Shown: positions 58,687 to 64,000 of the stretch, piece after piece
How positions within the stretch are numbered: position 1 is the first letter of the stretch
Layout: every line of letters begins with the position of its first letter
DNA from: Portulaca oleracea
Taxonomy: Eukaryota; Streptophyta; Magnoliopsida; Caryophyllales; Portulacaceae
Length of the DNA stretch: 64,000 nt
Assembly (NCBI GenBank): GCA_029582165.1
Contig: CM055870.1
Location: 47,882,513 to 47,946,512, forward strand
Reading direction: 5' to 3'
The notes under the pieces: generated by a model
The model's input: the letters and a program-made list of their open reading frames with translations, nothing else
The model's database searches: none
What the model was told of the DNA's origin: nothing
Translations under genes and position numbers: made by a program

Positions 58687-60972
58687 ATGTCATCCTATGA
58701 GCAACTAGAATTTGAAAGTGAATCATTTGATGTATTTGACGTATATGAGGATGCTCATGAAGTATGTGATAACCTTGGCATGAATGAGGAAGCTAATGTA
58801 GTTTGTAGCATGCCTAAAGAAGAGTTTAAGGTGTATGACAATCCCTTGTATGAGGAGAATAATGATAAGTTTCGAGTATATGTCAACCCATTGTATGAGG
58901 AGGAAGGCGTGAATGAAGAAGAGCAACGTGATAAGATGTGTTCATTGTTCCAAGAAGGAGGAAGTAGTGCCATCTATGAGGATCTTGACGCTAGCATTGA
59001 AAAGGACCATGGCAATGATATTGGCCTTACTACAATAAGGGTCCAAACATTGCAAATGGAGAGCTATTCACACGGTCATTCACTTCATGACAAGGACATT
59101 CATTTTGATCCAAGAAGTTTAGTAAGTCTTTGTTTTTACAATATTTGCAAAGATTCATTGTATTGTAATATTACTTCTATGGATTCTTGTAATACTTTGT
59201 TGGAAGAAACAAAGTTGTATGATAGAAGTATCAAGCTCCAAGAGGCGTCCTTATTACCATCTTGTGTTTCACGGCTCAAGGAGGGTCAAAGCATTCTTAT
59301 GACACTTATGGAGAATAAGTATCATGAATTTGAAGAACCAAGGAGTCTCATTCTTACACCAATGGAGGTTGGAAACTGTGAGCCTATAAAGGATCAAGAT
59401 CCTATGCCATCACTTGTTCTCATTTGTGAATATTTGGATGAAAGACAAGCACCATCGACAAGTGACCTCTCTCACTTATCTCTTTGGGATCAAGCTCAAT
59501 TCGTGGATAACTACAACAACGGTTTTGATTCTCATAGTATACAACATATTTTGAAAGAGTATGTACCATTACAATGTAAAAAGATTGTATTTGTATACTT
59601 TGAAAACATTTTTGTATGTAGTAGAAGTAGAAAGGAGTATGTAAATCCTTTGGAGTTAGTCTTGATCATGACAAAGCATGAGGAGCCACAAGGAGAATTG
59701 GAGAAGTACTTGGAGAATTGTCCTTACCTCTCGTCCAAGAATGAGCTATCTCAACATATCTCATCAAATGGAGTAATTCAAGTGGACAAAAGGAAGAAAG
59801 GAACTATTCAAGAAGGATCCATACTTGCATCTATACTTGAGGTACTATGTCTCTTAAAGGATGCTAAAGATCATCATATTCTTTTATTTCCTATTCTCGC
59901 ATCATATTTGTTCATTACAAATGGAGTTGAGAAAGGTGAAGTCCTATCTCAAGGAAGTTGTCCCATGGATTATTTTGGTGATATACTAATTGGAGAAAAG
60001 GAGAAGCTTCATGCTTATGGCTTTGCATTCATACTTGTTGTTATCATGAGGATATTTGAGCAAAAGGATTATTATCATGGAGGATTCATCCTTAAGCTTT
60101 GTGATTCTTACAAAGTATTGGAGTATGCTTCATATGATAAAGAGATCAAGCCATCATTATACTTTGAGATGAAGTACTTGATTCGTTCATCAAAATCAAG
60201 TTACTTGGAGGAAGCAAGTCCTTTGACTAAAGGAAGTTTTCTAACGAGGAGATACATGTTTGATTCAAAATTACTTGAGCTTGGATATATCAAGGAGTTA
60301 TATGAAGATGATGATGATTTTAAAGAAGTATTCAAGGTATGTGAGAAGCATCATCAACAACCCTTCCATATTAATCATGGATTTCTTTTCAAAGGGAATC
60401 AATTGTGTATTCCAAGGAGTGGAATTCGTGACTTCTTAATCATGGAAGTGCATGGAAGTTCTTTTTATCATTTGGGTCTTCTCAATACGTATTACAAGAT
60501 GAAGGAGTATTATTTCTGGCCTAGCATGATCGTTGACATTGAGCAAACGTTACAATGTTGTGATATTTGCAATCCTTCTATACTATATGGAGATGAAAGC
60601 TTGAATGCTAAGGTTGAAGTACCATGGATTCAAGGAAGTCTTACTATTGTCTTCATCATGAGTTACAAGCTTGTGAATCTATACTTTGAAGTTGAGAAGT
60701 TATATGAGGTTTCTACATTCTCTATGAATAAACGAGATTTGAAGTTCCATGATGTCATTGGATTAGTCATGAGAAAATTTGGAAGAAAGTGGAAGTTCAA
60801 GTCAAACATCAAAGGAATCTATGATGATTTCAAAGCGTTTAAGAAGAGAGTTTGTAATCTCTTCAAGAAACGTAAGAGGAAGAAGCAAGTTGACGGGAAC
60901 AACACATATGGGAAGACATCTTATAAAGAAGGAAGGAAAACAAGGAAGAAGAAGTGTTATGTACTGGTTTAG
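58687..60972 (+). CDS. Element B 761-codon ORF, unknown function, with integrase-type HHCC zinc finger
   Basis: Intact from ATG 58687 to TAG 60972. Residues 1-100 are acidic with a repeated VYxNPLYEE word. Residues 100-560 have no recognisable domain. Residues 589-628 are the N-terminal zinc finger of gypsy integrases: H589-x5-H595-x29-C625-x2-C628, with the usual HLGLLNTYYKMKEYYFWPSM core. The DDE core that should follow is absent. The tail (715-757) is strongly basic (FKKRKRKKQ, EGRKTRKKK). The order gag, unknown region, zinc finger suggests pol was deleted or replaced. A full-length frame without stops in a young element suggests the protein was maintained until recently. No function assigned. 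Confidence 0.8.
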   Translation: MSSYEQLEFESESFDVFDVYEDAHEVCDNLGMNEEANVVCSMPKEEFKVYDNPLYEENNDKFRVYVNPLYEEEGVNEEEQRDKMCSLFQEGGSSAIYEDLDASIEKDHGNDIGLTTIRVQTLQMESYSHGHSLHDKDIHFDPRSLVSLCFYNICKDSLYCNITSMDSCNTLLEETKLYDRSIKLQEASLLPSCVSRLKEGQSILMTLMENKYHEFEEPRSLILTPMEVGNCEPIKDQDPMPSLVLICEYLDERQAPSTSDLSHLSLWDQAQFVDNYNNGFDSHSIQHILKEYVPLQCKKIVFVYFENIFVCSRSRKEYVNPLELVLIMTKHEEPQGELEKYLENCPYLSSKNELSQHISSNGVIQVDKRKKGTIQEGSILASILEVLCLLKDAKDHHILLFPILASYLFITNGVEKGEVLSQGSCPMDYFGDILIGEKEKLHAYGFAFILVVIMRIFEQKDYYHGGFILKLCDSYKVLEYASYDKEIKPSLYFEMKYLIRSSKSSYLEEASPLTKGSFLTRRYMFDSKLLELGYIKELYEDDDDFKEVFKVCEKHHQQPFHINHGFLFKGNQLCIPRSGIRDFLIMEVHGSSFYHLGLLNTYYKMKEYYFWPSMIVDIEQTLQCCDICNPSILYGDESLNAKVEVPWIQGSLTIVFIMSYKLVNLYFEVEKLYEVSTFSMNKRDLKFHDVIGLVMRKFGRKWKFKSNIKGIYDDFKAFKKRVCNLFKKRKRKKQVDGNNTYGKTSYKEGRKTRKKKCYVLV

Positions 60973-61021
60973 AAGAACTTTTGTCTAAGTTTGAGGACAA
61001 ACTTTTTCAACCGGGGGAGAA

Positions 61022-62117
61022 TGATGTATATTTGCCTAGCTATATACATCAAGGCCTAGCTACAAGGACCTTAATCCAGTTTGAAGCTACAAATGTCGTC
61101 TTGGGTTTATCAAGGAAGAAGGGGTAAAGGACCTTGAAGGTACTCTAAGCTTAGTCCTCACACTTCTAAGCTTATATGGAGCTACTCTCACATTTGGAGG
61201 ACATCAAATGAGCATAAATCATTCTCAAGTCCTTATTGAAAAGTCATCTCTCACGGCAGCAAAAGACTCCGTCAAAGTACAGTTCGATATTTTGTTGTAT
61301 AATTCTAGATCCATACGTCTATTGAGGAAATCATCAAAAGAAAGATTGGAGATCTTTCAATAAGCTTTCCAATGGTTTTTGAATCATTGAAAACGGATAA
61401 GTATTGAAGGAGTTATAACAATTTCTTTCTAGAGTTGTATTTTAGAGTTTATGATGTCATAAATAGGATATATGATGTAATAGTTGATTCTTGGTTTCTT
61501 GAACCCTAGGTACACGTCCAAAGGGTCCTAGAGTAGTATAAATAGACCCCCTAGGGTACCATTGTATTTATTCATTCAATCTTATATCAAATACAATCAA
61601 ACACATGATGTGTTGTTCTCTCTAGCTTTGTGCTAGTTTCCCTTTGTTTCTCTTGAGGGAGAACGAAACTATCCCCTTCTTCTATCCAAGGTTGGCGTCC
61701 TTGGTGGTGATAGGAAGGATTTGAAGCATTCTTGAAGGTGGTGTGGCTGTATCCTCCAAGATTCTTCAAAGAGCCATTATCATTCTATCATTCTTAGTGA
61801 GTTTCTTTTGAATCGTTTGAATTCTTCAATTGCATTCTCATTGTTTCTACCTTACATTCAAACGTCTAAAGTGTTAATTCACAAGATACATTCATCATCC
61901 ATTTCATTCAAAATCATCCTACATTCATCCATCACCCATTCGTTCAACATTTCCATTCATTTGGTAATCATCTTTCATAGTTCTTTCCATCTTTTTCCAT
62001 CCATTTCTATTCCATTTTTGGTTCTTTGGAACTTTGAGAAGGGAGATTCCTATCTTTGTTTTTAAAGATCCTTAGATTGTGTGTAATGTGATCATTCCTT
62101 GGTCTCATTATGCATCA
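61022..62117 (+). repeat. Element B 3' LTR
   Basis: 1,096 bp; pair of 56741-57835, TATAAATA at about 61536. Confidence 0.93.
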
Positions 62118-62122
62118 CTAAA

Positions 62123-62215
62123 TGCTAAAAAAAAAAAACAAAATTGAAATTAATCATTCAAATTGAACATTGGACGCTCACATAATCCGTACAAATGTCA
62201 AATACAATTGGAACT
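62123..62215. other. Residual spacer, right part
   Basis: About 95 bp with an A12 run, between the element B target site and the stop of the OTU gene. Confidence 0.6.
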
Positions 62216-62860
62216 AAATCATATGGTATCCCTACGAATTTGCCTAAGTCTAGCCCACATCTCAAAACATTGAAGAAGAGGAACATCAAATCCTTCAATA
62301 GAGTTATCGCATGCATGTTTCCATCTAATATCCAACGGGGGTAGAGGACATCCATCTTGCAAGTATACGAGACCATAGTGGACTTTGTGGATATGTTCCA
62401 GCGCGACAAGTACAATACGTTCGGGAGCAACAATGTCGGTCGCTACAGTGAGTGGCAAAACAGTTATGCATGACTCAGTTGTGTGTTGGGCACATCCAGG
62501 AACAGTTGCGAGACTAACAAACACGTAGGTCAGTATGATGGCCGCGGGAAACATATTAGAAGGTGTTTCCAACCAATGTGGTCGACCACATGGTCCATGC
62601 AAGTGTCCTCCAATCCTGACCCTGGCTCTCTCCATCTCGTTACCGTATCCGTATGCCGCATCGTACCGTTCTGGATTGGCTTTGATTTCATTATCCATGG
62701 TCTTTCTAACCACAACCCACTTCTTTTGACCCCCAAAACCTGCCTCACCAATACATCTAAACCCACATTTGCCATCAGCTTCAACATCCGTCCAGCCAAT
62801 GATGTATGGAATAATGAAATCAGGAACGTCATTTGGCCAAGGAAATGAACCTGTCGTCAT
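62216..62860 (-). pseudogene. OTU-like cysteine protease domain, C-terminal part of a MULE transposase gene
   Basis: A 213-residue frame on the minus strand. It begins at or near the OTU core: FIIPYIIGWTDVEADGKCGF carries the D-G-x-C active-site motif (Cys codon about 62766), followed by KKWVVVRKTMDNEIKANPERY. The C-terminal part has the His-containing strand KVHYGLVYLQDGCPLPPLDI. This domain is found behind FAR1/MULE-type transposases in many plant genomes. The frame ends TGA just left of 62219. Catalytic Cys and His both appear present. Joined to the upstream block by an intron or a decayed junction at 62861-62950. Confidence 0.8.
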
Positions 62861-62904
62861 TTTTCGGGTCCCTTCGCATAAAAATAAAACGTTGTTAACT
62901 TGCC

Positions 62905-64000
62905 TAAATTTTAAGTATGCTAAATATTACAGACAATAACACATAATATCGCTTACCAGTTGAGTCTCCCATTCCAACTGAAGAAGAGCTCGACATTTTC
63001 TTACTACCGCGTGTGCTGGATTTGCTGCTTCGACTCTTTGAACGACCGTACTCAAATGCACTAGGGAGACGTTTAGTAGATTTCCCTATACAGGGTCTCC
63101 CTCTGCCTTGTTCGATTATCTCAGGATTTGGTATGTCGTTATCCTCGGGGTGCAACTCACTGTCCATTACTCAAGTCATCCAGTGTATCACGACGGAGTC
63201 ACTCTCTTTTATCTTCTTCACAAGGCAGTCGAAATAAAACATGTCATGGGAAGATGGATCAGGCACTGTGTCCGGTTGTTCAACATCAACAATTACTTCA
63301 AGTTGCCTCCAGAAGCTATTAAGAGTTTGGGCGTACAAATCAGCATCCCGCTCCAGGAGGCTTAACAACGTACATGCACATGGGAGGCGACGTGTTAACA
63401 AAATGTGTTCACACAACTTCTTCGAACCTTATTTCAATTTTGTCACCTTATTGTACTCATCGTTTATCAGGTCTCTAGCATAATGAGAAACACGACCATG
63501 TAGATGCTTGAACAATGAGGATTTCCTCAATACCGCGTGTCCACTCCTAGACTACTCTACTGCCCTCCTGATCTCGGTATGTTGGTTTTCTATCTGATGA
63601 TGAGCCCGTTTAAACAACTAATCGAATAAACCACAACCGCTACCTAGATAGTACTTAAAACTTGAATGTTGACTCTCAACTCTAGAAGTCGCAATATTTC
63701 CCATGTGTGGGATATCGTCGGTGTATGCTTGAACAAACTTCTCCTTGTACTTCATCCATGTACTCGTCAAATATTGGACAACCCGTCCGTTTCTCCAACC
63801 TAGTGTGAAGCCAAACACAACCATCTGTAATCGAATTCTTCAACTGTGCTCGAATAAACGACGCGGTTCCACCATGTCTTCCTAAATAACGATCCCTGTC
63901 CATTCTTCTTCCCGCCAGTCATCTCATTAACTCTACTCTCAGCGTCGTTCCCTATATGCCATACGCATAATAGGTGAGGAACTCCGGGAAATACGCGTCC
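62905..64000 (-). pseudogene. MULE (Mutator-like/FAR1-type) transposase C-terminal region, runs off right edge
   Basis: Minus-strand fragments in order from the edge: WMKYKEKFVQAYTDDIPHMG and GNIATSRVESQHSSFKYYLG (63618-63824; the W..KEKFV and TSRVES-H motifs of MULE transposases). Next is a SWIM-like LCEHILLTRRLPCACTLL (63340-63420), then the linker GRGRPCIGKSTKRLPSAFEY (about 63030-63110) that precedes OTU in this family. Frames change and stops occur (near 63617 and 63171), so the copy is damaged. The DDE core lies beyond the window. Confidence 0.78.

Larger units (their letters stand above)
56741..62117 (+). mobile_element. Element B: non-autonomous gypsy-type LTR element with long intact ORF
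   Basis: LTRs 56741-57835 (1,095 bp) and 61022-62117 (1,096 bp), both TGATGTATAT...TTATGCATCA. Perfect 5-bp TSD CTAAA (56736-56740, 62118-62122). PBS TGGTATCATAGC (57840-57851, tRNA-Met type), PPT CCGGGGGAGAA just before 61022. The LTRs differ by only a few percent by eye, so insertion was recent. Two ORFs fill the interior; no RT, RNase H, protease or integrase core is seen. Confidence 0.93.

Overview
The window is nuclear DNA of a flowering plant, most likely a eudicot. It has large multi-exon genes with AT-rich, GT-AG (occasionally GC-AG) introns, plus dense Ty1/copia, Ty3/gypsy, MULE, hAT and LINE remains. I could not settle the species from the sequence.

Three ordinary genes are present, all on the minus strand. 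(1) Positions 703-6395 (leader to about 7.47 kb) carry the 5' part of a plant type-B phosphatidylinositol-4-phosphate 5-kinase: eight MORN repeats, then the start of the kinase domain. The gene runs off the left edge. (2) Positions 20951-25827 (leader to about 26.7 kb) carry a complete 8-exon gene for an MDC1/PTIP-like nuclear protein with C-terminal tandem BRCT domains and five TQ motifs near the N-terminus. (3) Positions 29388-41741 carry a complete 14-exon uridine kinase / uracil phosphoribosyltransferase-like (UKL) gene of 479 codons. I checked exon phases codon by codon for all three. Two introns use GC-AG boundaries.

The rest is mobile DNA. A hAT MITE with an 8-bp target duplication lies at 8747-9098. 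A decayed Ty1/copia element (9663-19339, minus strand) has 412-bp LTRs, damaged gag-PR-IN-RT-RNaseH and an unusually long leader that hosts a poly(A) retroposon. A second copy of that retroposon sits in a UKL intron inside a tandem duplication that preserves its empty site.

From 42.4 to 62.1 kb, three plus-strand gypsy-type elements lie one after another: C (42420-about 46260), A (46868-54622) and B (56741-62117). None shows reverse transcriptase. C and A encode gag-like proteins with a CCHC knuckle. B has a gag-like ORF and a 761-codon ORF whose only recognisable part is an integrase-type HHCC zinc finger.

A and B are young insertions (TSDs GTGGT and CTAAA) that split an older MULE-like unit. 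That unit carries a plant-mobile-domain (PMD) gene on the plus strand and, convergent with it, a MULE transposase/OTU-protease gene on the minus strand that runs off the right edge. With B removed the two genes' 3' ends are only about 0.3 kb apart. This PMD + transposase-OTU arrangement and the element-B protein are the most interesting points in the window.
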